Assembly (NCBI GenBank): GCA_037893245.1
Contig: JBAIAA010000262.1
Location: 2,604,001-2,668,000, forward strand
Direction of reading: 5' to 3'
Length of the DNA stretch: 64,000 nt
From: Crossaster papposus
Taxonomy: Eukaryota > Echinodermata > Asteroidea > Velatida > Solasteridae
Shown piece by piece: positions 24,500 to 37,640 of this stretch. The position numbers and the translations under genes were made by a program. The notes under the pieces are model-generated. The model was not told the DNA's origin. It ran no database searches and was given only the letters and a program-made list of their open reading frames with translations. Each line of letters opens with the position of its first letter. The first letter of the stretch is position 1.

Positions 24500-26417
24500 C
24501 TACTTCGTCACTCTGAGTCGAGTACCTCAAGTCATACCTAAAACATGTTAGCAGAGCGAGGTTTCGATCTTCGTACCTCTGGGTTAAGGACCCAACACGC
24601 TTCCACTGCGCCACTCTGCTTCATATAAATTTAGAAACAGCAAACGAATGGAAAGCAGACATTCTAAAAACATTCTAAAATATTTATTAAATTTGAATAA
24701 CAGTGAAGCAAAAATACCTCTTTAGCAGAGCGAGGTTTTGGTCTTCGGACCTCTGGGTTATGGGCCCAGCACGCTCCCACTGCAACACTCTGCGTAACTA
24801 TTTTTAATGAAAATGAAATCACTATCAAGGAAATAATTATCCTGAGCAGACCGAGATTGTGGTCATCCGAACTCTCGGTTACTGACCAAGAAAGTATATA
24901 ATTCGTCACTCTGAGTCGAGTACCTCAAGTCATACCAAAAACGTGTTAGCAGAGCAAGGTTTCGATCTTCGGACCACTTGGTTAATGGCCCAGCACGCTT
25001 CCACTGCGCCACTCTACTTCATGTAAAGTTAGAAACAGCAAACAAAATGAAAGCAGACATTCTAAAAACATTCTAAAATATGTATTACATTTGAATAACA
25101 GTGAAGCAAAAATACCTCCTTAGCAGAGCGATGTTTCGATCCTCGGACCTCTGGGTTATGTGCCCAGCACGCTCCCAATGCTCCACTCTACTTCATGTAA
25201 ATTTAGAAACAGCAAACAAAATGAAAGCAGACATTCTAAAACATTCTAAAATATTTATTAAATTTGAATAACAGTGAAGCAAAAATACCTCTTTAGCAGA
25301 GCGAGGTTTTGGTCTTCGGACCTCTGGGTTATGGGCCCAGCACGCTCCCACTGCAACACTCTGCATAACTATTTTTAATGAAAATGAAATCACTATCAAG
25401 GAAATAATTATCCTGAGCAGACCGAGGTTGTTGTCATCCGAACTCTCGTTTACTGACCAAGAAAGTGTCTACTTCGTCACTCTGAGTCGAGTACCTCAAG
25501 TCATACCAAAAACATGTTAGCAGAGCGAGGTTTCGATCTTCGGACCTCTGGGTTAAGGACCCAACACGCTTCCACTGCGCCACTCTGCTTCCTATCAATT
25601 TAGAAACAGCAAACGAATGGAAAGCATACATTCTAAAAACATTTTAAAATATTTATTACATTTGAATAACAGTGAAGCAAAAATACCTCTTTAGCAGAGC
25701 GATGTTTTGGTCCTCGGACCTCTGGGTTATGTGCCCAGCACGCTCCCACTGCTCCACTTTACTTCATGTAAATTTAGAAACAGCAAACAAAATGAAAGCA
25801 GACATTCTAAAAACATTCTAAAATATTTATTAAATTTGAATAACAGTGAAGCAAAAATACCTCTTTAGCAGAGCGAGGTTTTGGTCTTCGGACCTCTGGG
25901 TTATGGGCCGAGCACGCTCCCACTGCAACACTCTGCGTAACTATTTTTAATGAAAATGAAATCACTATCAAGGAAATAATTATCCTGAGCAGACCGAGAT
26001 TGTGGTCATCCGAACTCTCGGTTACTGACCAAGAAAGTGTATAATTCGTCACTCTGAGTCGAGTACCTCAAGTCATACCAAAAACGTGTTAGCAGAGCAA
26101 GGTTTCGATCTTCGGACCTCTTGGTTAAGGGCCCAGCACGCTTCCACTGCGCCACTCTACTTCATTTAAAGTTAGAAACAGCAAACAAAATGAAAGCAGA
26201 CATTCTAAAAACATTCTAAAATATGTATTACATTTGAATAACAGTGAAGCAAAAATACCTCCTTAGCAGAGCGATGCTTCGATCCTCGGACCTCTGGGTT
26301 ATGTGCCCAGCACGCTCCCACTGCTCCACTTTACTTCATGTAAATTGAGAAACAGCAAACAAAATGAAAGCAGACATTCTAAAAACATTCTAAAATATTT
26401 ATTACATTTGAATAACA
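24500..26417 (-). repeat. Right sub-block of the tRNA-iMet satellite, same family as the left one
   Basis: After about 24530 the sequence returns to the left-hand family: the linker reads ctaaaacatgttagcagagc, the anticodon loop ttaagga, and the spacer gcaaacgaatggaaagc. The same combination occurs near 6580-6700. The last spacer ends with gaataaca at 26417, where the 67-bp satellite starts. Confidence 0.7.
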
Positions 26418-26425
26418 ACACCTGA
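26411..26425. other. Abrupt junction between the two satellites
   Basis: The tRNA-iMet spacer is read up to gaataaca (26417), where gtgaagc would normally follow. Instead the sequence continues with acacctgatatcgg, which enters the 67-bp monomer at an internal position. I see no target-site duplication, transposon end or shared bases at the break. The first 67-bp monomers carry variants such as gatatcgg and ggtgtcgg but are already well formed. Confidence 0.85.
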
Positions 26426-29400
26426 TATCGGAACAAGCCCTCGAGTTAAATATGTAAAGGCAAAGAAGTGTGCATAAGAAATAGACACCTGGTGTCGGAA
26501 CAAGCCCTCGAGTTAAATATGTAAATGGAAAGAAGTGTGCATAAGAAATAGACACCTGATGTCGGTACAAGCCCTCGAGTTAAATATGTAAAGGGAAAGA
26601 AGTGTGCATAAGAAATAGACACCTAATGTTGGAACAAGCCCTCGAGTTAAATATGTAAAGGGGAAGAAGTGTGCATAAGAAATAGACACCTGATGTCGGA
26701 ACAAGCCCTCAAGTTAAATATGTAAAGGGAAAGAAGTGTGCATAAGAAATAGACACCTGATGTCGGAACAAGCCCTCGAGTTAAATATGTAAAGGGAAAG
26801 AAGTGTGCATAAGAAATAGACACCTGATGTCGGAACAAGCCCTCGAGTTAAATATGTAAAGGGAAAGAAGTGTGCATAAGAACTAGACACCTGATGTCGG
26901 AACAAGCCCTAGAGTTATATATGTAAAGGGAAAGAAGTGTGCATAAGAAGTAGACACCTGATGTCGGAACAAGCCCTCGAGTTAAATATGTAAAGGGAAA
27001 GAAGTGTGCATAAGAACTAGACACCTGATGTCGGAACAAGCCCTCGAGTTAAATATGTAAAGGGAAAGAAGTGTGCATAAGAAATAGACACCTAATGTCG
27101 GAACAAGCCCTCGAGTTAAATATGTAAAGGGGAAGAAGTGTGCATAAGAAATAGACACCTGATGTCGGAACAAGCCCTCAAGTTAAATATGTAAAGGGAA
27201 AGAAGTGTGCATAAGAAATAGACACCTGATGTCGGAACAAGCCCTCGAGTTAAATATGTAAAGGGAAAGAAGTGTGCATAAGAAATAGACACCTGATGTC
27301 GGAACAAGCCCTCGAGTTAAATATGTAAAGGGATTGAAGTGTGCATAAAAAATAGACACCTGATGTCGGAACAAGCCCTCGAGTTAAATATGTAAAGGGA
27401 AAGAAGTGTGCATAAGAACTAGACACCTGATGTCGGAACAAGCCCTCGAGTTATATATGTAAAGGGAAAGAAGTGTGCATAAGAAGTAGACACCTGATGT
27501 CGGAACAAGCCCTCGAGTTAAATATGTAAAGGGAAAGAAGTGTGCATAAGAAATAGACACCTGATGTCGAAACAAGCCCTCGAGTTAAATATGTAAAGGG
27601 ATTGAAGTGTGCATAAGAAATAGACACCTGATGTCGGACCAAGCCCTCGAGTTAAATATGTAAAGGGAAAGAAGTGTGCATAAGAACTAGACACCTGATG
27701 TCGGAACAAGCCCTCGAGTTAAATATGTAAAGGCAAAGAAGTGTGCATAAGAAATAGACACCTGGTGTCGGAACAAGCCCTCGAGTTAAATATGTAAAGG
27801 GAAAGAAGTGTGCATAAGAAATAGACACCTGATGTCGGAACAAGCCCTCGAGTTAAATATGTAAATGGAAAGAAGTGTGCATAAGAAATAGACACCTGAT
27901 GTCGGTACAAGCCCTCGAGTTAAATATGTAAAGGGAAAGAAGTGTGCATAAGAAATAGACACCTGATGTCGGAACAAGCCCTCGAGTTAAATACGTAAAG
28001 GGAAAGAAGTGTGCATAAGAAATAGACACCTGATGTCGGAACAAGCCCTCGAGTTAAATATGTAAAAGGGAAGAAGTGTGCATAAGAAATAGACACCTGA
28101 TGTCGGAACAAGCCCTCGAGTTAAATACGTAAAGGGAAAGAAGTGTGCATAAGAAATAGACACCTGATGTCGGAACAAGCCCTCGAGTTAAATATGTAAA
28201 GGGGAAGAAGTGTGCATAAGAAATAGACACCTGATGTCGGAACAAGCCCTCAAGTTAAATATGTAAAGGGAAAGAAGTGTGCATAAGAAATAGACACCTG
28301 ATGTCGGAACAAGCCCTCGAGTTATATATGTAAAGGGAAAGAAGTGTGCATAAGAAATAGACACCTGATGTCGGAACAAGCCCTCGAGTTAAATATGTAA
28401 AGGGAAAGAAGTGTGCATAAGAAATAGACACCTGATGTCGGAACAAGCCCTCGAGTTAAATATGTAAAGGCAAAGAAGTGTGCATAAGAAATAGACACCT
28501 GGTGTCGGAACAAGCCCTCGAGTTAAATATGTAAAGGGAAAGAAGTGTGCATAAGAACTAGACACCTGATGTCGGAACAAGCCCTCGAGTTAAATATGTA
28601 AAGGCAAAGAAGTGTGCATAAGAAATAGACACCTGGTGTCGGTACAAGCCCTCGAGTTAAATATGTAAAGGGAAAGAAGTGTGCATAAGAAATAGACACC
28701 TGATGTCGGAACAAGCCCTCGAGTTCAATACGTAAAGGGAAAGAAGTGTGCATAAGAAATAGACACCTGATGTCGGAACAAGCCCTCGAGTTAAATATGT
28801 AAAAGGGAAGAAGTGTGCATAAGAAATAGACACCTGATGTCGGAACAAGCCCTCGAGTTAAATACGTAAAGGGAAAGAAGTGTGCATAAGAAATAGACAC
28901 CTGATGTCGGAACAAGCCCTCGAGTTAAATATGTAAAGGGGAAGAAGTGTGCATAAGAAATAGACACCTGATGTCGGAACAAGCCCTCAAGTTAAATATG
29001 TAAAGGGAAAGAAGTGTGCATAAGAAATAGACACCTGATGTCGGAACAAGCCCTCGAGTTATATATGTAAAGGGAACGAAGTGTGCATAAGAAATAGACA
29101 CCTGATGTCGGAACAAGCCCTCGAGTTAAATATGTAAAGGGAAAGAAGTGTGCATAAGAAATAGACACCTGATGTCGGAACAAGCCCTCGAGTTAAATAT
29201 GTAAAAGGGAAGAAGTGTGCATAAGAAATAGACACCTGATGTCGGAACAAGCCCTCGAGTTAAATACGTAAAGGGAAAGAAGTGTGCATAAGAAATAGAC
29301 ACCTGATGTCGGAACAAGCCCTCGAGTTAAATATGTAAATGGGAAGAAGTGTGCATAAGAAATAGACACCTGATGTCGGAACAAGCCCTCAAGTTAAATA

Positions 29401-31799
29401 TGTAAAGGGAAAGAAGTGTGCATAAGAAATAGACACCTGATGTCGGAACAAGCCCTCGAGTTATATATGTAAAGGGAAAGAAGTGTGCATAAGAAATAGA
29501 CACCTGATGTCGGAACAAGCCCTCGAGTTAAATATGTAAAGGGAAAGAAGTGTGCATAAGAAATAGACACCTGATGTCGGAACAAGCCCTCGAGTTAAAT
29601 ATGTAAAGGGAAAGAAGTGTGCATAAGAAATAGACACCTGATGTCGAAACAAGCCCGCGAGTTAAATATGTAAAGGGATTGAAGTGTGCATAAGAAATAG
29701 ACACCTGATATCGGAACAAGCCCTCGAGTTAAATATGTAAAGGGAAAGAAGTGTGCATAAGAAATAGACACCTGATGTCGGAACAAGCCCTCGAGTTAAA
29801 TGTGTAAAGGGAAAGAAGTGTTCATAAGAAATAGACACCTAATGTTGGAACAAGCCCCCGAGTTAAATATGTAAAGGGAAAGAAGTGTGCATAAGAAATA
29901 GACACCTGATGTCGGAACAAGCCCTCGAGTTAAATATGTAAAGGGAAAGAAGTGTGCATAAGAAATAGACACCTGATGTCGGAACAAGCCCTCGAGTTAA
30001 ATATGTAAAGGAAAAGAAGTGTGCATAAGAAATATACACCTGATGTCGGAACAAGCCCTCGAGTTAAATATGTAAAGGGAAAGAAGTGTGCATAAGAATT
30101 AGACACCTGATGTCGGAACAAGCCCTCGAGTTAAATATGTAAACGGAAAGAAGTGTGCATAAGAAATAGACACCTGATATCGGAACAAGCCCTCGAGTTA
30201 AATATGTAAAGGCAAAGAAGTGTGCATAAGAAATAGACACCTGGTGTCGGAACAAGCCCTCGAGTTAAATATGTAAAAGGGAAGAAGTGTGCATAAGAAA
30301 TAGACACCTGATGTCGGAACAAGCCCTCGAGTTAAATACGTAAAGGGAAAGAAGTGTGCATAAGAAATAGACACCTGATGTCGGAACAAGCCCTCGAGTT
30401 AAATATGTAAAGGGGAAGAAGTGTGCATAAGAAATAGACACCTGATGTCGGAACAAGCCCTCAAGTTAAATATGTAAAGGGAAAGAAGTGTGCATAAGAA
30501 ATAGACACCTGATGTCGGAACAAGCCCTCGAGTTATATATGTAAAGGGAACGAAGTGTGCATAAGAAATAGACACCTGATGTCGGAACAAGCCCTCGAGT
30601 TAAATATGTAAAGGGAAAGAAGTGTGCATAAGAAATAGACACCTGATGTCGGAACAAGCCCTCGAGTTAAATATGTAAAGGGATTGAAGTGTGCATAAGA
30701 AATAGACACCTGATGTCGGAACAAGCCCTCGAGTTAAATATGTAAAGGGAAAGAAGTTTGCATAAGAACTAGACACCTGATGTCGGAACAAGCCCTCGAG
30801 TTATATATGTAAAGGGAAAGAAGTGTGCATAAGAAGTAGACACCTGATGTCGGAACAAGCCCTCGAGTTAAATATGTAAAGGGAAAGAAGTGTGCATAAG
30901 AAATAGACACCTGATGTCGAAACAAGCCCTCGAGTTAAATATGTAAAGGGAAAGAAGTGTGCATAAGAAATAGACACCTGATGTCGGAACAAGCCCTCGA
31001 GTTAAATATGTAAAGGGAAAGAAGTGTGCATAAGAAATAGACACCTGATGTCGGAACAAGCCCTCGAGTTAAATATGTAAAGGGATTGAAGTGTGCATAA
31101 GAAATAGACACCTGATGTCGGAACAAGCCCTCGAGTTAAATATGTAAAGGGAAAGAAGTGTGCATAAGAACTAGACACCTGATGTCGGAACAAGCCCTCG
31201 AGTTAAATATGTAAAGGGGAAGAAGTGTGCATAAGAAGTAGACACCTGATGTCGGAACAAGCCCTCGAGTTAAATATGTAAAGGGATTGAAGTGTGCATA
31301 AGAAATAGACACCTGATGTCGGACCAAGCCCTCGAGTTAAATATGTAAAGGGAAAGAAGTGTGCATAAGAACTAGACACCTGATGTCGGAACAAGCCCTC
31401 GAGTTAAGTATGTAAAGGGATTGAAGTGTGCATAAGAAATAGACACCTGATGTCGGAACAAGCCCTCGAGTTAAATACGTAAAGGGAAAGAAGTGTGCAT
31501 AAGAAATAGACACCTGATGTCGGAACAAGCCCTCGAGTTAAATATGTAAAGGGAAAGAAGTGTGCATAAGAAATAGACACCTGATGTCGGAACAAGCCCT
31601 CGAGTTAAATATGTAAAGGGAAAGAAGTGTGCATAAGAAATATACACCTGATGTCGGAACAAGCCCTCGAGTTAAATATGTAATGGGAAAGAAGTGTGCA
31701 TAAGAAATAGACACCTGATGTCGGAACAAGCCCTCGAGTTAAATATGTAAAGGGAAAGAAGTGTGCATAAGAAATAGACACCTGATATCGGAACAAGCC

Positions 31800-34700
31800 C
31801 TCGAGTTATATATGTAAAGGGAAAGAAGTGTGCATAAGAAATAGACACCTGATGTCGGAACAAGCCCTCGAGTTAAATATGTAAAGGGAAAGAAGTGTGC
31901 ATAAGAAATAGACACCTGATGTCGAAACAAGCCCTCGAGTTAAATATGTAAAGGGATTGAAGTGTGCATAAGAAATAGACACCTGATGTCGGAACAAGCC
32001 CTCGAGTTAAATATGTAAAGGGAAAGAAGTGTGCATAAGAACTAGACACCTGATGTCGGAACAAGCCCTCGAGTTAAATATGTAAAGGGAAAGAAGTGTG
32101 CATAAGAAAAAGACACCTGATGTCGGAACAAGCCCTCGAGTTAAATATGTAAAGGCAAAGAAGTGTGCATAAGAAATAGACACCTGATGTCGGAACAAGC
32201 CCTCGAGTTAAATATGTAAAGGGAAAGAAGTGTGCATAAGAAATAGACACCTGATGTCGGAACAAGCCCTCGAGTTAAATATGTAAAGGGAAATAAGTGT
32301 GCATAAGAAATATACACCTGATGTCGGAAAAAGCCCTCGAGTTAAATATGTAAAGGGAAAGAAGTGTGCATAAGAAATAGACACCTGATGTCGGAACAAG
32401 CCCTCGAGTTAAGTATGTAAAGGGATTGAAGTTTGCATAAGAAATAGACACCTGATATCGGAACAAGCCCTCGAGTTAAATATGTAAGGGGAAAGAAGTG
32501 TGCATAAGAAATAGACACATGATGTCGGAACAAGCCCTCGAGTTAAATATGTAAATGGAAAGAAGTGTGCATAAGAAATAGACACCTGATGTCGGAACAA
32601 GCCCTCGAGTTAAATACGTAAAGGGAAAGAAGTGTGCATAAGAAATAGACACCTGATGTCGGAACAAGCCCTCGAGTTAAATATGTAAAGGGGAAGAAGT
32701 GTGCATAAGAAATAGACACCTGATGTCGGAACAAGCCCTCGAGTTAAATATGTAAAGGGAAAGAAGTGTGCATAAGAAATAGACACCTGATGTCGAAACA
32801 AGCCCTCGAGTTAAATATGTAAAGGGATTGAAGTGTGCATAAGAAATAGACACCTGATGTCGGAACAAGCCCTCGAGTTAAATATGTAAAGGGAAAGAAG
32901 TGTGCATAAGAAATAGACACCTGATGTCGGAACAAGCCCTCGAGTTAAATATGTAAAGGGAAAGAAGTGTGCATAAGAAATAGACACCTGATGTCGGAAC
33001 AAGCCCTCGAGTTATATATGTAAAGGGAAAGAAGTGTGCATAAGAAATAGACACCTGATGTCGGAACAAGCCCTCGAGTTAAGTATGTAAAGGGATTGAA
33101 GTTTGCATAAGAAATAGACACCTGATATCGGAACAAGCCCTCGAGTTAAATATGTAAAGGCAAAGAAGTGTGCATAAGAAATAGACACCTGGTGTCGGAA
33201 CAAGCCCTCGAGTTAAATATGTAAAGGGAAAGAAGTGTGCATAAGAAATAGACACATGATGTCGGAACAAGCCCTCGAGTTAAATATGTAAATGGAAAGA
33301 AGTGTGCATAAGAAATAGACACCTGATGTCGGAACAAGCCCTCGAGTTAAATACGTAAAGGGAAAGAAGTGTGCATAAGAAATAGACACCTGATGTCGGA
33401 ACAAGCCCTCGAGTTAAATATGTAAAGGGGAAGAAGTGTGCATAAGAAATAGACACCTGATGTCGGAACAAGCCCTCGAGTTAAATATGTAAAGGGAAAG
33501 AAGTGTGCATAAGAAATAGACACCTGATGTCGAAACAAGCCCTCGAGTTAAATATGTAAAGGGATTGAAGTGTGCATAAGAAATAGACACCTGATGTCGG
33601 AACAAGCCCTCGAGTTAAATATGTAAAGGGAAAGAAGTGTGCATAAGAAATAGACACCTGATGTCGGAACAAGCCCTCGAGTTAAATATGTAAAGGGAAA
33701 GAAGTGTGCATAAGAAATAGACACCTGATGTCGGAACAAGCCCTCGAGTTATATATGTAAAGGGAAAGAAGTGTGCATAAGAAATAGACACCTGATGTCG
33801 GAACAAGCCCTCGAGTTAAATATGTAAAGGGAAAGAAGTGTGCATAAGAAATTGACACCTGATGTCGAAACAAGCCCTCGAGTTAAATATGTAAAGGGAT
33901 TGAAGTGTGCATAAGAAATAGACACCTGATGTCGGAACAAGCCCTCGAGTTAAATATGTAAAGGGAAAGAAGTGTGCATAAGAACTAGACACCTGATGTC
34001 GGAACAAGCCCTCGAGTTAAATATGTAAAGGGAAAGAAGTGTGCATAAGAAAAAGACACCTGATGTCGGAACAAGCCCTCGAGTTAAATATGTAAAGGCA
34101 AAGAAGTGTGCATAAGAAATAGACACCTGATGTCGGAACAAGCCCTCGAGTTAAATATGTAAAGGGAAAGAAGTGTGCATAAGAAATAGACACCTGATGT
34201 CGGAACAAGCCCTCGAGTTAAATATGTAAAGGGAAATAAGTGTGCATAAGAAATATACACCTGATGTCGGAAAAAGCCCTCGAGTTAAATATGTAAAGGG
34301 AAAGAAGTGTGCATAAGAAATAGACACCTGATGTCGGAACAAGCCCTCGAGTTAAATGTGTAAAGGGAAAGAAGTGTGCATAAGAAATATACACCTGATG
34401 TCGGAACAAGCCCTCGAGTTAAATATGTAAAGGGAAATAAGTGTGCATAAGAAATAGACACCTGATGTCGGAACAAGCCCTCGAGTTAAATATGTAAAGG
34501 GAAAGAAGTGTGCATAAGAAATAGACACCTGATGTCGGAACAAGCCCTCGAGTTAAATATGTAAAAGGAAAGAAGTGTGCATAAGAAATAGACACCTGAT
34601 GTCGGAACAAGCCCTCGAGTTAAATATGTAAAAGGAAAGAAGTGTGCATCAGAAATAGACACCTGATGTCGGAACAAGCCCTCGAGTTAAGTATGTAAAG

Positions 34701-37640
34701 GGAAAGAAGTGTGCATAAGAAATAGACACCTGATGTCGGAACAAGCCCTCGAGTTAAATATGTAAAGGGAAAGAAGTGTGCATAAGAAATAGACACCTGA
34801 CGTCGGAACAAGCCCTCGAGTTAAATATGTAAAGGGAAAGAAGTGTGCATAAGAAATAGACACCTGATGTCGGAACAAGCCCTCGAGTTAAATATGTAAA
34901 GGCAAATAAGTGTGCATAAGAAATAGACACCTGATGTCGGAACAAGCCCTCGAGTTAAATACGTAAAGCGAAAGAAGTGTGCATAAGAAATAGACACCTG
35001 ATGTCGGAACAAGCCCTCGAGTTAAATACGTAAAGCGAAAGAAGTGTGCATAAGAAATAGACACCTGATGTCGGAACAAGCCCTCGAGTTATGTATGTAA
35101 AGGGAAAGAAGTGTGCATAAGAAATAGACACCTGACGTCGGAACAAGCCCTCGAGTTAAATATGTAAAGGGAAAGAAGTGTGCATAAGAAATAGACACCT
35201 GATGTCGGAACAAGCCCTCGAGTTAAATATGTAAAGGGAAATAAGTGTGCATAAGAAATATACACCTGATGTCGGAAAAAGCCCTCGAGTTAAATATGTA
35301 AAGGGAAAGAAGTGTGCATAAGAAATAGACACCTGATGTCGGAACAAGCCCTCGAGTTAAGTATGTAAAGGGATTGAAGTTTGCATAAGAAATAGACACC
35401 TGATGTCGGAACAAGCCCTCGAGTTAAATGTGTAAAGGGAAAGAAGTGTGCATAAGAAATATACACCTGATGTCGGAACAAGCCCTCGAGTTAAATATGT
35501 AAAGGGAAATAAGTGTGCATAAGAAATAGACACCTGATGTCGGAACAAGCCCTCGAGTTAAATATGTAAAGGGAAAGAAGTGTGCATAAGAAATAGACAC
35601 CTGATGTCGGAACAAGCCCTCGAGTTAAATATGTAAAAGGAAAGAAGTGTGCATAAGAAATAGACACCTGATGTCGGAACAAGCCCTCGAGTTAAATATG
35701 TAAAAGGAAAGAAGTGTGCATAAGAAATAGACACCTGATGTCGGAACAAGCCCTCGAGTTATGTATGTAAAGGGAAAGAAGTGTGCATAAGAAATAGACA
35801 CCTGATGTCGGAACAAGCCCTCGAGTTAAATATGTAAAGGGAAAGAAGTGTGCATAAGAAATAGACACCTGACGTCGGAACAAGCCCTCGAGTTAAATAT
35901 GTAAAGGGAAAGAAGTGTGCATAAGAAATAGACACCTGATGTCGGAACAAGCCCTCGAGTTAAATATGTAAAGGCAAATAAGTGTGCATAAGAAATAGAC
36001 ACCTGATGTCGGAACAAGCCCTCGAGTTAAATATGTAAAGCGAAAGAAGTGTGCATAAGAAATAGACACCTGATGTCGGAACAAGCCCTCGAGTTAAATA
36101 TGTAAAGGCAAATAAGTGTGCATAAGAAATAGACACCTGATGTCGGAACAAGCCCTCGAGTTAAATACGTAAAGCGAAAGAAGTGTGCATAAGAAATAGA
36201 CACCTGATGTCGGAACAAGCCCTCGAGTTAAATACGTAAAGCGAAAGAAGTGTGCATAAGAAATAGACACCTGATGTCGGAACAAGCCCTCGAGTTATGT
36301 ATGTAAAGGGAAAGAAGTGTGCATAAGAAATAGACACCTGATGTCGGAACAAGCCCTCGAGTTAAATATGTAAAGGGAAAGAAGTGTGCATAAGAAATAG
36401 ACACCTGACGTCGGAACAAGCCCTCGAGTTAAATATGTAAAGGGAAAGAAGTGTGCATAAGAAATAGACACCTGATGTCGGAACAAGCCCTCGAGTTAAA
36501 TATGTAAAGGGAAATAAGTGTGCATAAGAAATATACACCTGATGTCGGAAAAAGCCCTCGAGTTAAATATGTAAAGGGAAAGAAGTGTGCATAAGAAATA
36601 GACACCTGATGTCGGAACAAGCCCTCGAGTTAAATATGTAAAGGGAAATAAGTGTGCATAAGAAATAGACACCTGATGTCGGAACAAGCCCTCGAGTTAA
36701 ATATGTAAAGGGAAAGAAGTGTGCATAAGAAATAGACACCTGATGTCGGAACAAGCCCTCGAGTTAAATATGTAAAAGGAAAGAAGTGTGCATAAGAAAT
36801 AGACACCTGATGTCGGAACAAGCCCTCGAGTTAAATATGTAAAAGGAAAGAAGTGTGCATAAGAAATAGACACCTGATGTCGGAACAAGCCCTCGAGTTA
36901 TGTATGTAAAGGGAAAGAAGTGTGCATAAGAAATAGACACCTGATGTCGGAACAAGCCCTCGAGTTAAATATGTAAAGGGAAAGAAGTGTGCATAAGAAA
37001 TAGACACCTGACGTCGGAACAAGCCCTCGAGTTAAATATGTAAAGGGAAAGAAGTGTGCATAAGAAATAGACACCTGATGTCGGAACAAGCCCTCGAGTT
37101 AAATATGTAAAGGCAAATAAGTGTGCATAAGAAATAGACACCTGATGTCGGAACAAGCCCTCGAGTTAAATATGTAAAGCGAAAGAAGTGTGCATAAGAA
37201 ATAGACACCTGATGTCGGAACAAGCCCTCGAGTTAAATACGTAAAGGGAAAGAAGTGTGCATAAGAAATAGACACCTGATGTCGGAACAAGCCCTCGAGT
37301 TATGTATGTAAAGGGAAAGAAGTGTGCATAAGAAATAGACACCTGATGTCGGAACAAGCCCTCGAGTTAAATATGTAAAGGGAAAGAAGTGTGCATAAGA
37401 AATAGACACCTGACGTCGGAACAAGCCCTCGAGTTAAATATGTAAAGGGAAAGAAGTGTGCATAAGAAATAGACACCTGATGTCGGAACAAGCCCTCGAG
37501 TTAAATATGTAAAGGCAAATAAGTGTGCATAAGAAATAGACACCTGATGTCGGAACAAGCCCTCGAGTTAAATATGTAAAGCGAAAGAAGTGTGCATAAG
37601 AAATAGACACCTGATGTCGGAACAAGCCCTCGAGTTAAAT
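31800..37640. repeat. Nested higher-order repeats in the 67-bp array (402, 737, 1072, 1139, 1943 bp)
   Basis: Shared variant strings show duplicated blocks at whole multiples of 67 bp. These are about 31800-32400 against 33750-34340 (29 monomers), 32480-33070 against 33217-33807 (11), around 34218 against 35290 (16), around 35692 against 36831 (17), and 36831 against 37233 (6). The blocks overlap one another, as expected from repeated unequal exchange. Edges are estimated by eye. Confidence 0.7.

Larger units (their letters stand above)
13850..24500 (-). repeat. Central expanded sub-block with 390/397/564-bp units
   Basis: This block is defined by class A copies with gaggttccgatcc in the T arm, by B cassettes followed by gcgtataatgaaaatg, and by cgcgctcccactgcaccag variants. 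Equivalent units start near 14221, 14611 and 15175 (steps 390 and 564) and again near 19384 and 19948 (step 564), an offset of 4773 bp. The 390-bp unit is present twice in the first group and once in the second. A further duplication has offset 6535 bp (about 16105 against 22640, and 16905 against 23440). Confidence 0.75.
1..26417 (-). repeat. Composite satellite made of tRNA-iMet-derived cassettes
   Basis: The whole stretch is a tandem array of tRNA-iMet-like cassettes on the minus strand, separated by AT-rich spacers. Seen directly: the anticodon-arm sequence ctgggttatgggcccag (plus strand) recurs throughout, flanked by agcagag and ctctgct acceptor halves. Three classes alternate: A (near intact), B (damaged D stem and T loop) and C (old, about 69% identical to A). 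A basic A-B-C unit is about 390-397 bp, and a longer variant with one more cassette is about 564 bp. The spacer after A and B contains the direct repeat acattctaaa, twice. The window opens inside a class C cassette, so the array extends to the left. I estimate 150-200 cassettes but did not count them. No other gene is visible. The assignment to tRNA-iMet rests on recognising the conserved animal initiator tRNA sequence; calling it a satellite follows from the tandem repetition. Confidence 0.93.

Noticed and set aside
214-26052. Short open frames of 60-95 codons on both strands in the left array
   Set aside because: All run through tRNA-iMet cassettes and spacers and repeat with the satellite unit. 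The apparent residue motifs are translations of tRNA sequence.
1-26417. tRNA-derived SINE family
   Set aside because: Copies are strictly tandem and in one orientation, with no A-rich or LINE-related tail and no target-site duplications; initiator tRNA is also not a usual SINE source.
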